This document shows, one piece after another, positions 22,440 through 34,737 of a DNA stretch of 64,000 bases. The DNA comes from Otis tarda (Eukaryota > Chordata > Aves > Otidiformes > Otididae), in assembly GCA_026413225.1 (NCBI GenBank), contig CM048572.1, positions 4,712,001 through 4,776,000 of the forward strand. Direction: 5' to 3'. The notes beneath the pieces were generated by a model. That model did no database searches. It was given only the letters and a program-made list of their open reading frames with translations, and was not told where the DNA came from. The number at the start of each line of letters is the position of its first letter. Position 1 is the first letter of the stretch. Made by a program: the position numbers and the translations under genes.

Positions 22440-22690
22440 TGACAAAATAAATACATTTATTACAGCTGAAGAATTCAATGACTTTTAATATGGTGAGTGA
22501 AAGACATGAGACAGACATTACTCGATTAAAAAAAAAAAAATTAAGCTAATTTACTGAAGGCCTCGCTCGTTATTTGACGCAGGCTGAGTATCAATAAATT
22601 GGCACCAAATTTCCAAAAAAGCATCGTGTAATTTTTCAATGAGAAATCCAAGAGCCCAGGAGATGATGTTATGGTGTGAATTACACTGCA
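22440..22690. promoter_or_regulatory. Candidate conserved noncoding element
   Basis: AAATACATTTATTACAGCTG, ATTAAGCTAATTTACTG, GAGTATCAATAAATTGGCAC and GTGTGAATTACACTGC sit around an A13 run (22528-22540). The CTCGATT... CAATAAATT words are typical of Hox/Pbx-type sites. Confidence 0.33.
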
Positions 22691-23865
22691 GAATGGTTGT
22701 CAGCTGTCCCTGTCAGCACTTTTGCAGATGCCATAATGTGCAGTAAATGCTGCGGCTGCAGCTATTTGGGATTACTGTGGTGGTGGTTTTCGGGGAAGCA
22801 CTGCAAATTAACAGCTAAAGAAGCACATCCTTTTTTTCTTGAGCTGCCCTCTCCCTAAACAGCTCTTGACCTGCGTGGTTTAAAGCAGCAGGGCAAAAGA
22901 AAACAGGTGTTTGTTTTGTTTTACATGTCAGGAACTGAGATGCGGAAAGACTGAAGGCCCTGACACGTGGATGTGTTGTGGGGCTGTTTCCCAGCGACTC
23001 GTGGAGATGTTTCTTGGTGTAGCAAATAGCAAGCAGCAAAAATCCCAGATAGGGTCTGGGATAAATAACCCGGGCTCCCTGGGCACCTGACATCCTTTAA
23101 TTCAATAAGTGACTCTGCTATTAAAATGTTAATTAAAGATAATATCTTTGGCTAAAATATGGAAAAGCTGGCAAAGCACAGTATTCCTTCTCCCAGAACG
23201 AACCTTTCCAGGTCATTTGTAGATGATACAGCCCAGGAGAGTGTCCATGGCCCTGAAAGGGGGATTGGCCCGAAACCTGCCCGTGACCATGAGCGCACCA
23301 TGAGCGGGATGCCAGTGCTGGGTGCAATCTGCTGAGGTTGCTGGCAACCACCGATGAGTCCCCTCCCGCCCCGTCAGGACCCTCGGTAGGTGAGTGAGCT
23401 GACGTTACTGGCGGCAGGTTGGGCTGTGCTTGCGATCTGCTTCCTCTTACGTCTTATTCCATGGGAGAGAATCCACCAGATGAGCAACTGGTTCATCTTC
23501 TGGGGGATCTGTGGTCACCTTGCCACAAACTGGGTCAATGAGAGTGTGATGTCTTAAACTGTGCAGTTTACAAATGCCTTTTATTCACAGTTCAGGAATT
23601 ATTAATGGAATAAATAGCATAGTTTCTGATGAACTACCTTGCTATGGGTGTTTCAATATGAAAGAGAAATTCTCTATCTGGGAGACATCTTTTACTAAGA
23701 AATATATAAACGGGTAGCAAATGAATCTAGGAGTCCTTTACTACCAGTTTGCAGCCAGATGAACTGGTACAGTGGACATCTGAGTGTTACCCATGCATTG
23801 GTTTCTGAAAACTCCTCTCTTGCAGTCGGCTGGGGAGCTAGACTCTCGATCCTGTGCTCGTGTCC
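22691..23865. other. Unique DNA with an 11-base tandem duplication
   Basis: ACCATGAGCGC is directly followed by ACCATGAGCGG at 23286-23307. No gene, RNA gene or transposon is recognised. Confidence 0.5.
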
Positions 23866-24005
23866 AGTGAGTCTTTCCGGCTCTGAGCTCCTTTTGCTGA
23901 ATCCCTGCGCAGCGTTACTCACTCGCGTCTCCTGAGAGCGCGCGGGGTGTCTGCGTGACGCCGGGGTGAGGTCTGCAGTGCGAGCTGCCAGCGAGCAACA
24001 GCCTG
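23866..24005. other. Small CpG-rich patch
   Basis: GCGCAGCGTTACTCACTCGC, GAGAGCGCGCGGGGTG and GCGTGACGCCGGGGTG give a CpG-dense segment of about 130 bases in otherwise ordinary DNA. Confidence 0.45.
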
Positions 24006-24047
24006 CTCTGCTGTGCACGTCTGGGCTTCCTACTATCCTCACGATAG

Positions 24048-24123
24048 TTTTTTTTTTTTTTTTTTTTTTTAAAGATTTAAAAATTGCTTGTCTTGGTTTT
24101 TTTTCTTAGAAAAAAAAAAAAAA
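24048..24123. repeat. T23 run followed by A14 run (inverted homopolymers)
   Basis: T23 at 24048-24070 and A14 at 24110-24123 lie 39 bases apart. They could pair as a T/A hairpin in single strands. Confidence 0.9.
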
Positions 24124-26541
24124 TCCCTCTCATCAACCTGTTTTCAGGTGAGTCAAGGCAGCTGGTAAGTCAGCCATGCGAGCTGAAGCCCACCAGAGCC
24201 CACTCTGGTTGAACTAAGTGTTCCTGGCCGTCAGGCACCTACTGCAACTTCTCCTCATCCCTGAAGGTGGTACTGTTTGACCATTTTGCAGCCATCCAGG
24301 GTAGGGACCAGCGCAGATATTGGGGTGAGTGTTGCAAGCGTGTCCGGGCCCAGCAGAGTGGGTGGCTGGGCAGCGCTCTGCCCTCGCCTGCTCTCGGATT
24401 GGGTGCAAGGGCAAAAGGCACCCCTCACCCGAGGGACACCCAGGTTCTGGGTGAGTTTGGGGAGGTCAGGCACCTGTGCGGGGAGCAGGAGCCCAGCAGC
24501 CTCCTGAGACAGTGCCAGGGTGCCATGTATGACCGGGTTTGTAGGTATGACCATCCGCAGCGTGGCAAATGCCCAGGGTTAACGTAGGCGTCCTGGGGCG
24601 ATGGGTAATAACTATTTATTTATAAAATAAATAAAAGGAGTTTAACAGCTTTATCTGGGTGGATGGCCAGAGTTTTTCTGTGATCTAATCAACTCCCTGT
24701 TGGCTGGAGCTGCTGTGCTGGAGAAAAGCCGTTCTAGGTGCTCTGGTCGATGATGCTGGTTTCTTCCAAGAAACTAGTGCGTGGAGCACGAGGCGGAGAA
24801 GGGATAGTGGGCTTACACATATACATTTCATGCTTCTGGTTAGGTTTTTGTGATATGTAATGTGATGATTTGCTTGTTCATGAGCTTACATTAGAAGCAC
24901 TGTGCTAGCCCAGGAGAATTTTGTCTTTCCTGGGTTTAAATAGCTGTACATCCATACCAGCGGCTTGCTGTGTCCTCTGCAGTTTTCCTCTGCTTCTGGG
25001 AACGGTGCTGTGCAGAGCCAGTGGTGCTCAGCTCATTGCTGGGAGGCACTTGGTCGTGTCCTCCCCTTTCTCTGCACGTATCCTCACTTCAGTCCCAAAG
25101 CCGCCATGACCCTTTAAAGTCAATGATGTGGGAAATGACCTCTCCTTCGTCTTTTCCCTTCGGACCCAGCCTGTGGTGTTGCTTCACCCCCAAGGAGAGG
25201 GCAGTTACTCAAGGTTGAATTTAACTGTAATCTAAAGAAGGGATTAATCTTGCTTTTTCCTACCATGCTGCAGACACCTTGGGCAGCAGTGAGCTGCCCT
25301 CTCAGCTCACACACACTTGTGCATCTCCCAGCTCACCCGGGAACCCTACACCACCTCGTCGGCATTCGCTGCTCAGGGTGAAACAAAACCAGCTGCAAAC
25401 AGCAGCACAGCATCTCGTACAGCTGTTTTGCCCTGTGTTTAAGCGACACAGCAGCAAGCGTTGGTGGCACAGCGTGTCGTACATGTGTACCGCACGTGTA
25501 CATTCACACGGAGACGTCTTTGTAAAAGGCGCCGGAAACAGGCACCCCTGTACCTGGCTGAAATTCGCTCGGCGTTTGACTTCCTTGCAGGCTTGACTTG
25601 TGGATGAGGTGTCAGGAGCTTTGAACTTCTCTTCAGGTCTTTGTTTGTGGCTCGTCTCGTTTGGTGCGGAGGCTGCGCCACGCGCCCCACTTCGACCGTG
25701 CCAGCTCGAATAGCTCCCGTGTGGCTGCATGGAGCAAAGCAGCGACTTCTGGCTGCACTCAGCTATGCAAAGTCCAAATGATCTCCTGGTAGACCTATTG
25801 CTATTTCTGTCTAGTTGCCAGGTGCTTTGTGCTTAAGCTTTCATCAGATCAATTTTTTTTCCTTTGAATGAAAAGTAGCAGGTTAACCTGTGTGTGAGGG
25901 AAATGGCAAACACTCCTCTGCGTCTCCCCAATGTGCCCTGCAGGTGCAGAGGGGGTTAGAAGAAGCTATTAAAAGCAATTAGTCATCTATGGAATTGAAA
26001 GAGAAATAGCATCCAGCTCAGAGGCTTGTCTGGGTTCACTGTGAGCCTATTAAGATTGGCTTGGTGGTTGGATGGAGGCTAGTAAAGGGCTGGTTGGGCA
26101 AGTGAATGCTGTACTGGGTGGGTTTTACAGGTTTCTGCTGTTTTCTAGAGCCTTATGTCTCCTGTATGGACTTCTCATCCCAGACTCCCTGCTTCAACGA
26201 GGTGAAGACAGGCAAGGAAGGGTAGGGAAATGAGAATTGATCTGTTTGTTCATGGGAGTTGGGTCTCCTGGCTCTGGAGAGGAAGAAGTTCGACGTGGGC
26301 TCTGGAAGCAGGACCAGACCCAGAAGGTGGGTTTCCCCCTCACTGTGCTCCTCCAGGGTTTTGCCAGTTTGTGTCCACAGCTCCAAAGCCCTCCCTGCCC
26401 GTAGGTCTCAATATCTCTCCACTGACTGCTCACTGCTGTGAAAATCTTCACGGAACAGAGCAGCTCAAAGACAGCAGAGGCACCAGATAAATCATTCCTC
26501 CTCCCTTCCCCCCAACCCAAATGGCTAGAGTATCTTTATTT
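24124..26541. other. Unique DNA, no gene seen
   Basis: Many overlapping frames (up to 142 codons at 25302-25730, minus) fall in GC-rich sequence where stops are scarce, and none is recognisable. An AT-rich ATTTATTTATAAAATAAATA stretch lies at about 24615-24637. Confidence 0.5.
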
Positions 26542-26571
26542 AAAAAACAAAAAACAAAACAAAACAAAACA
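26542..26571. repeat. (CAAAA)n pentanucleotide microsatellite
   Basis: An A-rich start runs into repeated ACAAA units, ending just before GCCCTAGTG. Confidence 0.85.
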
Positions 26572-28189
26572 GCCCTAGTGAGAGACACAGACACCAAGCA
26601 AAGGAGAAGGAGAGGTTTAGGCAGCAAGCCACAAATAAGCACCATCAATCATAGCGCAGTCAAAAACGTACATGTGTTGGTACCTGCTAGTTATTGGCAG
26701 TACTCGAGAAGTCTCCCGAGTACAATCTTCAGGGCTCCTTAGATAAATAAATAAATTTAAAAAATTCCATGTTTCTCTGAAAAAACTGCTTGTCAGCACT
26801 GGAATGGCAGGTGCATTAACTCCCTAAGAACCAGATTATGCCCTGCATGGCAAAAAAATGCAAACACAGAGAAATAAGATGTCAGTCAACAACTGTATCC
26901 TCTGAAGTTATTTTGAGGGGAAGTGCTTTGAAATACAAACACAGCCCATTGTATAAATGAATCTAGGAAAAGAGAGATACAAATATGCATTAATTAATAT
27001 ACAGTAATTGTGGACTTCAAGTTGCTGGCAACGTGGCCTTGGCTATTCTGCAGAGGTCTTGTGAGGTCTCCAGAGCTGCACCCTGTCCTTCTCCTTCTCC
27101 CTGCTCCTTTTCATCCATTATTTTATTTTTAATCCAGGAGAGTGACATTATTCCCAGTGGAAGCCCTGAAGGAGCAAAGTCCTGTCCCAGGATGAGTAAA
27201 GGTTGCACGACCTAGTGCCAGAAGACAAATGGATTTGGGGAAATGGCCATTAGCCCTTCCTTGAACTTGACAATGTGTTTCCTAAGATTCCTATCACATA
27301 TAGGAAGAGGCTGATTATTTTCAGCTACGGTTGAGCCAGCTGTTCCTAGGCTGACCTCCAACCCTCCCAAGGACAGCAGAGAGGTCTGCCTGCTTTTGCT
27401 TAGCCTTTGGCGGGCTGCAGCGGCACCAGTGTCCAGGGCTCCGCGGGATGGGCGATGGCCGATCTCTCTTTAGCTCGATTCCAACTACCTGGGCTAAATC
27501 CACTCCTGCCACTGTCCTCTCCTGGAGTGTGAATTCACCATGGCCACAGCAAGGCTGGCTTTGCCTGATGATGGTGAGCATGGGTGGCAACCCGGCCGGT
27601 TTCAAAGGAGTCACCTGAAGGCAACAGACGTTTTGCTTCATTGCAAATTCATAAAGCCATTTGTTTCTCCGTGGGGGGTATTTTGATAAGACACACAGTG
27701 CATTATAGGTCTGGTGTTGCTCGTTTTGTCACATAATGGAGATGTTTCTACAAGAACTCACTCCCCCCACTTGATTTTGAATTAATGAGGCTCAAAGATC
27801 TATGAGCCTCCCAAAAATACATCTTCAAGGATGCTCCTTGATTGGAATGAACATAGAGCAGAGACCTGAATTTTGAGTATGGTTTCCCATGAGAAATGGA
27901 TCAATAGCCTCCCAAGGAGGATGCCGTTTCAGAATGGGGAAACAACAATTAAGTTGGGATTTATCTGTTACTGATTCAGGATTAAAAAAAAAAAAAAAAT
28001 CATGTTACAAAAGTCTACAAGAGCAGACTTGTCTGCTTTATCTGTCTGAGTAAAGCCTAAGCAGAATCTTGTGTCTCCAAAAGCAGCAGAACCTCGTGTT
28101 GCAATACTGAAACAGCCCCATTTCACGGCAGAGCTAGAACATTTCTCCGTCAGATAAGCGAGTTGTGCCAGCTTGATTTTTATTTGTCT
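26572..28189. other. Unique DNA, no gene seen; contains a POU-like palindrome and A16
   Basis: ATGCATTAATTAAT at 26985-26998 resembles a POU-domain (BRN3/BRN2-type) site. (AAAT)n lies at about 26742-26760 and an A16 run at 27984-27999. There is no recognised gene or transposon. Confidence 0.45.
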
Positions 28190-28400
28190 TCTATTCTCTC
28201 TCTCTCTTTCCCCATAGCACCTACAAATTCACCCTCGAGCTTCTCGTGGGCAGCAGAGCATGACTGTCCGTGCGGCAGATGTCACAGGTCGGAGGCAGAG
28301 GAGTGAGCGGAGCCGGGGCCGTCCCTGCGGCGGGTGCAGCTCACGCACAAGGCGAGAACATGCGCTCCAGAAATTCCCCAGCATCCTATTGCGAAGGTCG
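28190..28400. other. CT-rich stretch and CpG-rich patch
   Basis: CTCTCTCTCTCT occurs at about 28196-28207. It is followed by a GC- and CpG-rich segment (GAGCGGAGCCGGGGCCGTCC, GCGGCGGGTGCAGC) to about 28340. Confidence 0.45.
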
Positions 28401-28882
28401 TAAAATGGTAAATACCAAAAGCAGAAAATAACGGCAGGGCCTGAGATGCAGGAGGTCTGGCCCAAATATCCCTGTTCTTTCAGGATTAAGGAGGGCGCTT
28501 GTGGGGAGAAGAGCAATCGTGCCGAGCAGCTGCAAACTGGTTTCAACTGGGAGCCGTGCGGCCTCTCTGCTCTGTGCTGTGCCATTCTCCAGCCCAGCAA
28601 CTTTCTCTTCCAGACCACAGGTTTATTTAATTTAGGTCCTACTGCTGGCAAGGGTTTTGCAATGGGCTGTGGGTTAGGAAAAAGCAGAGAATTTTTCCTT
28701 AAGCAAAAATTAGATGACATTGCACTGCAAAATAGAGCAAAAAATAGTTTGTTGGCTGTTTTTCTTCTCTGCCTTGCTTCTGCGAGTGATGCCAGCAAAA
28801 GAAATTGCATTTTAGAGTGATTTAATAACAAAATTGCTTTTACCTTTAATGCTTTTTCCCTTCCTCGAACCAGAAAAGCCAC
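28229..28882 (-). other. Longest open frame in the window (217 codons); coding status doubtful
   Basis: The predicted product is rich in Leu, Arg, Cys and Ser. It shows no domain, signal peptide or repeat I recognise. The frame crosses a CpG-rich patch at its 3' end and AT-rich DNA at its 5' end, and composition shifts within the frame as it does in the flanking DNA, which argues against coding selection. An opposing frame of 124 codons overlaps it at 28446-28820. Confidence 0.12.
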
Positions 28883-28939
28883 GAGATGGAGCTCTGGGGC
28901 TTCCCACTGCGCCGGGCTTGGCTCACGGGTAAAAAGCTG

Positions 28940-30140
28940 TTTGGAGACCTTGAAATAATGGTTTTTATTAATTTTTCACTCAGTTTAATTTTTACATTCC
29001 TTTTAAAATGGTAAATGTTAGAGATATGATAATTGTAAAATGTAATTTATCATTGCTATTCAAAGGTATTTACTTTTTCTCCTTAGGCTCGGAACTTTCA
29101 TTTTTATTTTTATGACTGTAATGGTAATATTTTTAAATCTTTGGGAGGCTGGCATCCCAGAGACAGTGCTAGACCAGATCGTGCTTCTAAACAACACCAG
29201 GGCGATGCTGAGGAAGCCCTCACACCTACCCAGGGCTCTACGCAAACACTGAGCCTTCCGTCTGTGAGGGAATAAATGATGTTTTGAAGTGCTCCTCTTT
29301 CCTTGTAATCAATGAAAACTTAGCTGGTAAAATTTAAACCACTGCAGTGAATTAGAAAGGGATTCTTCAATTAAAATGAAAGCATTTTATATCCTAAATT
29401 ACATAGAAATTAAAAAGAAATGAAAGAATTCAATATTCTGCTGTGCAAAATAATAGCTTGTTGTCTTTCTCTCCATCTTTCTCTCTTTTTTTTTTTTTTT
29501 CCCTCTTCAAAAGGGGTGAGCTCTCTTCTGCAACGTGCTTCTTGTCGAAGTAAACTGGTGCTGAGGATGTCAGATCTTTTTCAGCTCTGCCTGCTGTTAT
29601 GACAGGCTTGAGTGTTTAATTATGGTTGTATTGCATGGACGGGGTGATTCTTTCGACTCGCTGGAGTTTGGTTGTAATAGCTGTGCACACACAGAGTTTA
29701 AGTGACAAGAAATTAATTTTTTTATATATATTTATACACTCCAGCTCACATACAGAGAGGACAATGAGATTCTGGTAGCTGATGATCTCCTGGAATATTG
29801 TTAATTACTTAAGCAACACAAGCAAATATTTTAAAAGGTTTATGAAACACTTCTGCACTGGAGGGTGCAATATATTACCAAAAATGTGCTTCCTTCCTTT
29901 ATGGAAGTTAACGTTTTCATTAGAAATTTGAACCACTTGACAGAGGCTTCCAGAGAAATTAGTCTGCAGTGTAACACTCTGAGAGCGTGCCGATGAGCGG
30001 GCAGTAAACCTGTTAAAAGCACCGCTAACTTTACGGGGAGTTGTATTTGCTCACGTGGAAGATAAATTTGGCCCAGGGTAGAGCTGACCACATCCTGAAT
30101 AATTCATTAAGAGAATTTATTCCCTTTTTATTTGCAAACT
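28940..30140. promoter_or_regulatory. AT-rich block with candidate conserved elements
   Basis: GGTTTTTATTAATTTTTCAC, GATATGATAATTGTAAAATG, GTGTTTAATTATGGTTGTAT, GAAATTAATTTTTTTATATA and GTTAATTACTTAAGC recur over 1.2 kb. The only simple repeat of note is T15 at 29486-29500. There is no transposon match. Confidence 0.33.
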
Positions 30141-31321
30141 GTCCAAGCAGTCTGGTTTTTGTATGTGCCCCTCTATCCATTACGTGCTGGATACTTTGCT
30201 ACTAATCTTTTTTCTGCACATTTTTGACCCGTTCCTCCAGTCTGACTGAGGGCTAGATCACCCGATGGTGCTTTTCTGCCTTGACAAGACAGATGCAACA
30301 TGGATTTTTGTGTTCTAAATCCAGATTCCCTGAACTGGTGATGGCTATAAACATTTGTGCCAGGAGACTCCTGTGCTAGAAGCAGTCACAAACAGCAAAA
30401 AGACAGAACGAGAGCGCTGCTTGTTTCAGTTCAATTTGCTAACTCAAGGAAATAGTGGATTTATTTTTTTTTACTGGGCACTGAGTTGTGGGCGTTATTT
30501 CTTTTTATAACTCCAGTAGCTGTCTGAAAGGACTTGGAAACATATCCAATGCCTTTTTTTTTTTTTCTTCTTTTCTTTTTTAAGATGTTAAGAAAAGAAC
30601 AATTTGAAGGTCTGCGTGTGCTTTGGGGCATTAATAGAGATAATTGTCAGAAGTGGACAAGGCTTCCTGAGTGGTGACCAAAAGAAAAACAAGGTGTGAT
30701 TTTTGTTCAAACCTTTTCAGTTCCTTAAATAGAACTGAGATGCTTTTACACCCTCCTCACTGCAACCTATTTATAAAAAAAAAAAAAAAAAAAAGAAGAA
30801 AAAAAAAGAACCAAAAACATTGATGTGGCCAAACACAAATCGCCCAAAGCATCTTCACCAGTACCCAGGTTCTTCTCTTAAACTACTTTGCTGTATCAAT
30901 GTACTTCTGACCCACAAGCATCTATGATTTGACTTTGACCCGTGGATTAGAGCCTCTTTCCCTCTCTCCTTGATCCTCCAGTGCCTCAGGAACCCCTTCC
31001 CCAGCTGCTGCTGCGGGTCATGGGCAGCCGAAGCTGTGCAGCCCTGTGGTTCTCCTGCTTCTGCTGCCGACGTTTCCCGATGGGTGCAAGGCTGACACCC
31101 CTGAAACAGATAATTCTGCAGTCCTAGAAAAGCGGCAGAAACCCCGGTGCAACTCAGCCCAGCCCGTAGGATGGGAATAACAGATGTTTTGCAACTTTTA
31201 AAAAAAATGACAGTGGGGACGTGGAACTGATGGATGTCTTAATATATTTATTTCTGGCATTTTGATCAAGTGCCGTGCTGATGGGAAGGGATATGTTTGC
31301 AATTAAAGCCAACGAGTTAAC

Positions 31322-31325
<4 letters not shown>
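30141..31325. other. Unique DNA, no gene seen; T13 and A20 tracts
   Basis: T13 lies at 30554-30566, and an A20 run at 30775-30794 is extended by an A/G tract to about 30811. There is no recognised gene. Confidence 0.5.

Positions 31326-31362
<37 letters not shown>
31326..31362. repeat. T37 homopolymer, longest in the window
   Basis: Thirty-seven uninterrupted T are followed by CCCCCAGC. There is no adjacent body of a retroposon on either side that I recognise. Confidence 0.95.
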
Positions 31363-31589
31363 CCCCCAGCTTTTAAAAGAAAACATGCGTTTTAAAGGAA
31401 TCAAAAAGAAAAAAGAACTTTGGAATTTTCAATAGTACAGAATTGCTTTTGGAGAGGAAAATCTGCCGAATCGAGAGCAGCATTTTGCATGTAGCTGTAA
31501 GGAAGTAAGGAAACTAAAGATATCTCTCTTCTCTTTTTCTTCTCTCAGTCATCAAACAACTTGATTTAAAAAGAAAAAAAAACACAACC

Positions 31590-32860
31590 CTTCAGAATTA
31601 TTAAAACCCAGAAAAAGAAATCCTACTAAATGTAATAATTATAATGTAGAATTTTTAATCTGCTCTTAGGAACAGTTATCTCTTCTTTGTACTTAATAAT
31701 TCAAAGTTCTCATTTATGGATTTTCACAACATATATTACAATATTTTGACAATTAATTTGTTAATCCTTTTCATGAAGTAAGAAAATTATTAATTATACC
31801 CTTATTCAGAAGTCTTAGTAAAGCTTTAAGTTAACATCTCCTAATAGGCATTTAATTCTGATTTAATAAGACAATTATTGCATTATAAACAAATATCAAT
31901 CGATTCTTAAACACATTTATTTTGGATTAACAGCAGTTCCATAAATATGATAGCCATTAAACATCAACAGAAAGACTTTCATTAATAAACCGATTTATTT
32001 ACCGTGGTGTAAGTGTCCTGTTCAATCTAAATTAAATATCTATTTGGGATCTCCAGCCTGCAGTGTTACCAAAGGCATCTTCGTGTTTGAACGCAACACA
32101 AAATCATTTCTTGTTCAGATTTGCAAGATGCAATCTCAAAAATAATCAAATCTGTATAAAAAAGACTTTGGTTACTGCTAGATAACTAATTATACAGACA
32201 CAGCCTTTGTGCATGTCTGTATGAGATATTCTTTGTTATTCTCTTTCTTCTGAACTTTGATGCTATTTAAAAATAAATTTAATTACCCAGTGGTTATTTA
32301 CACTGCATTTATTTCTTCCGTCTAGAATTCTTTTCAAATTTAAAACCTGAAGGTCACTACCATTTCAGAGCAGTTTATTCTTCACGTATATTGCAAAATT
32401 TCGAAGGAGAAGAATTGCTTTATTTTGAAATGAGATTGCAAGAAAAGAATTGTAAAATTGACTGCACTGGCCCTGATTCTGTGGTGCATTACAGTAGCTG
32501 TTTTGCTAAATAAAAACTGCAGCATTAAGCCTAATATTTTTCTTCGTTACTAGCAGTAATTTAAAAACTACCATTTAAAAAAAAAGTGCATTTGTGTGAC
32601 ATACATATATATGAAAAGATGACAGAATATCTATCTCTTTTCCTAGGGTTTCCCACATGATTTTATATGAATTCTGTGGTAAATTTGCACCAGTAAAACT
32701 ACCCACGTGTGGAAGAGTTAGCAAGGACGTGCTGTGTGTCTGTTTTTCTTTGTTTCATTTTTAAAAGCCAGGTGTTACGTGCAGCAGCAGCCCCCCTCAG
32801 CCTAATAAAACCGTTTAGAGTAACTTGTATGTTTTACATTGCTGGTTTTTTTTTTTAAGA
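31590..32860. promoter_or_regulatory. Large AT-rich candidate conserved block
   Basis: About 1.2 kb holds a very high density of ATTA/TAAT/ATAAA words (GTAATAATTATAATGTAG, GACAATTAATTTGTTAATCC, CAATTATTGCATTATAAAC, CATTAATAAACCGATTTATT, GATAACTAATTATAC), with almost no coding frames and no transposon. The sequence stays complex and is not tract-like, which is the usual look of clustered ultraconserved-type enhancers. Simple AT richness is the alternative. Confidence 0.42.
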
Positions 32861-33175
32861 AGATTTCTTTTTTAAAGAAGGTTTCAAAGGTCTTTTCCTA
32901 TTGCAATAACCCAGTTTGATGCTGGAAAGGGCAACCAGGCTTTGCCACACAGGCATCCCCACCCATTCCCAGACACGGTTGTTGAGGCCAGGACCTTGCG
33001 GTCACGTTTAATTTCAGGTATTGGGAAGAAACACGGGAGAAACTGGGGATTTGCCTGCTGCAGGAGATGCTTAATCTGGCTCCCGCAGGCCTGAATCGCA
33101 GCAGTGGAGGGACAGGGGGAATGTGAGGTTTGGAAGGGCAGTGGAGGAGTGCGTCCATCCTGCTGCTTTCCTTTT
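32861..33175. other. Unique DNA, no gene seen
   Basis: Minus-strand frames of 86-161 codons (32884-33369) run through this and the next patch and are not recognisable. Confidence 0.45.
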
Positions 33176-33330
33176 CCCTCGCTCAGGGAAGAGGAGCGAG
33201 CACCATCGCTGAAAGTGAAAACGAGCGCAGGGGAAGGAAACGCTCCTGTGAAGGAGTGCAGCCGCCTCGTAAACCTGCCGCCGCCCGGCGCTGGGAGAGG
33301 CTGCTCGGGCCCCGCAAAGAGCAGGTAAGG
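33176..33330 (+). promoter_or_regulatory. CpG-rich patch with an ISRE/PRDM1-like site and a strong splice donor
   Basis: GAAAGTGAAAACG at 33211-33223 matches the interferon-stimulated response element / PRDM1 core (GAAANNGAAA). CpG-dense GTGCAGCCGCCTCG and CCGCCGCCCGGCGCTGGG follow. The patch ends in AAAGAGCAG/GTAAGG, a near-ideal 5' splice site at about 33325. CpG-rich DNA ending in a donor is the form of a first exon on the + strand. No TATA box or matching acceptor is evident, so this is inference. Confidence 0.28.
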
Positions 33331-34447
33331 TGGCAGCAGCAGATGATGTGGAGTCACAGAAAGGGTCATCTTCGTCCCGCTTTACAGGGGACAGATTTAT
33401 CACTCTCTGGGTCAGGGAGAAACGCTCCGTGACCGCAGAACGGCTGGTTTGCGGTCCTGTCCTCAGACCCCAGCAGAGCAAACAGGCATGTGGGGACAAG
33501 TGGTCTCCATTTGTACTTGTGCAAAAGACTCGGCGAAGCTGGTGACAACTTTGCCCAGCAGCAGAAAGCTAAGTTAATTATTTCTCCCCCCACTTTCTGT
33601 TGTTTTTGTGCATCAACTTTTGCCAAATGCCTTTGGCTCAAACTGCAATATTTGTAATGGTACTTTACATGTGTTTTCCTGGGGGTAATGAGACCCCAAG
33701 ACTTGTTGCCATTATGACCTCCATCTGATTTGAGCTATGGCCATAGGCTGGGCAGGTTGGTGTTGGCTGGTGAAATGTCTCCCCCTACAGCCATCCATTG
33801 ATGGGTCTTCTCTTCCCTCAATAATAAAAGATCTTCTCAAGAGTGAGAGAGAGGTGTAGGACCAAAGTGAGAATGAGTTGGGTGCAAAGCTCCCTGCCTC
33901 CCCCTCCAAGGATGCTGAAGATGCACTATGCATGGAGCTTGTTGCTCTATTTGTCTCTGCTTTCATGTAAGAGTTAATTGAGTTAAATGGTCAATGCACA
34001 AATGGGGAATTAAACAAAAAGTCGTCAAACCTAATTTGTGATGGGAAACACCTATTTGGATAAGTTGCTGTGGATGGTGTAATCGGGTCTGGAGCCACAG
34101 GCAGAGATTTTCGCTTGCATGGAAAAGCTGGGATTAGTCAGAAATACCTTCCCTGTTCTAGCGTTATGGCTCCGCAGTGTGACTTCTGCATGGCCGTGTG
34201 AGAGATCTTACTGCCGGGGATCTCATGCGGGTATCACCGTCTGACAGCTCTGCTTTTTGCGGGTATCTAAATTTCTTTCCCATGTGTTTCCTGTATCTTC
34301 TGTATTATTGCTTTTAAATCACTCTTCCTTTAGTTGGTTCGGGAGAAAGGACTAATTCCTTTGCCTATAATTTTTCTTTTTCCCCATAAAGTGTTTAGTA
34401 AAAAAATTGCAGAGTATGTAAACTAGAGATCATTAGAGGTTGCGGAT
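33331..34447. other. Unique DNA, no gene seen
   Basis: Short frames at 33330-33966 have no recognisable product. Nothing else stands out. Confidence 0.5.
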
Positions 34448-34506
34448 TTTTTTTGTTGTTGTTGCTGCGTTGTTGTTGCGTGGTTTTTTTTTTTTTTTTT
34501 TTTTTT
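34448..34506. repeat. (GTT)n microsatellite followed by T23
   Basis: GTTGTTGTTGCTGCGTTGTTGTTG runs into T23 at 34484-34506. Confidence 0.88.
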
Positions 34507-34737
34507 AAGAACTAGATTCAGCAAAATATTGTTTCTCCCAGGCTCTAGGTCTCTATTTAGGTGATTTTCAAGCTCTGATATTTATTTATATATTTATTCA
34601 TTAGGTGGGCCCACAGTCAAGGAGAAGGGGAACGCGGGGTTATTAATCTTTCCTGTCATCCATTCACAGATGTGAAGTTCACACCACAGCAAATGTGAAG
34701 TCAGCAGTAAGCACCCACAAGGTGGAAACTTCAAGCA

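Noticed and set aside
28229-28882. 217-codon minus-strand frame as a real gene
   Set aside because: No recognisable domain, an overlapping opposite frame, and composition that tracks local GC content.
32884-33499. Overlapping minus-strand frames of 142-161 codons
   Set aside because: Mutually exclusive frames in GC-rich DNA with no family resemblance.
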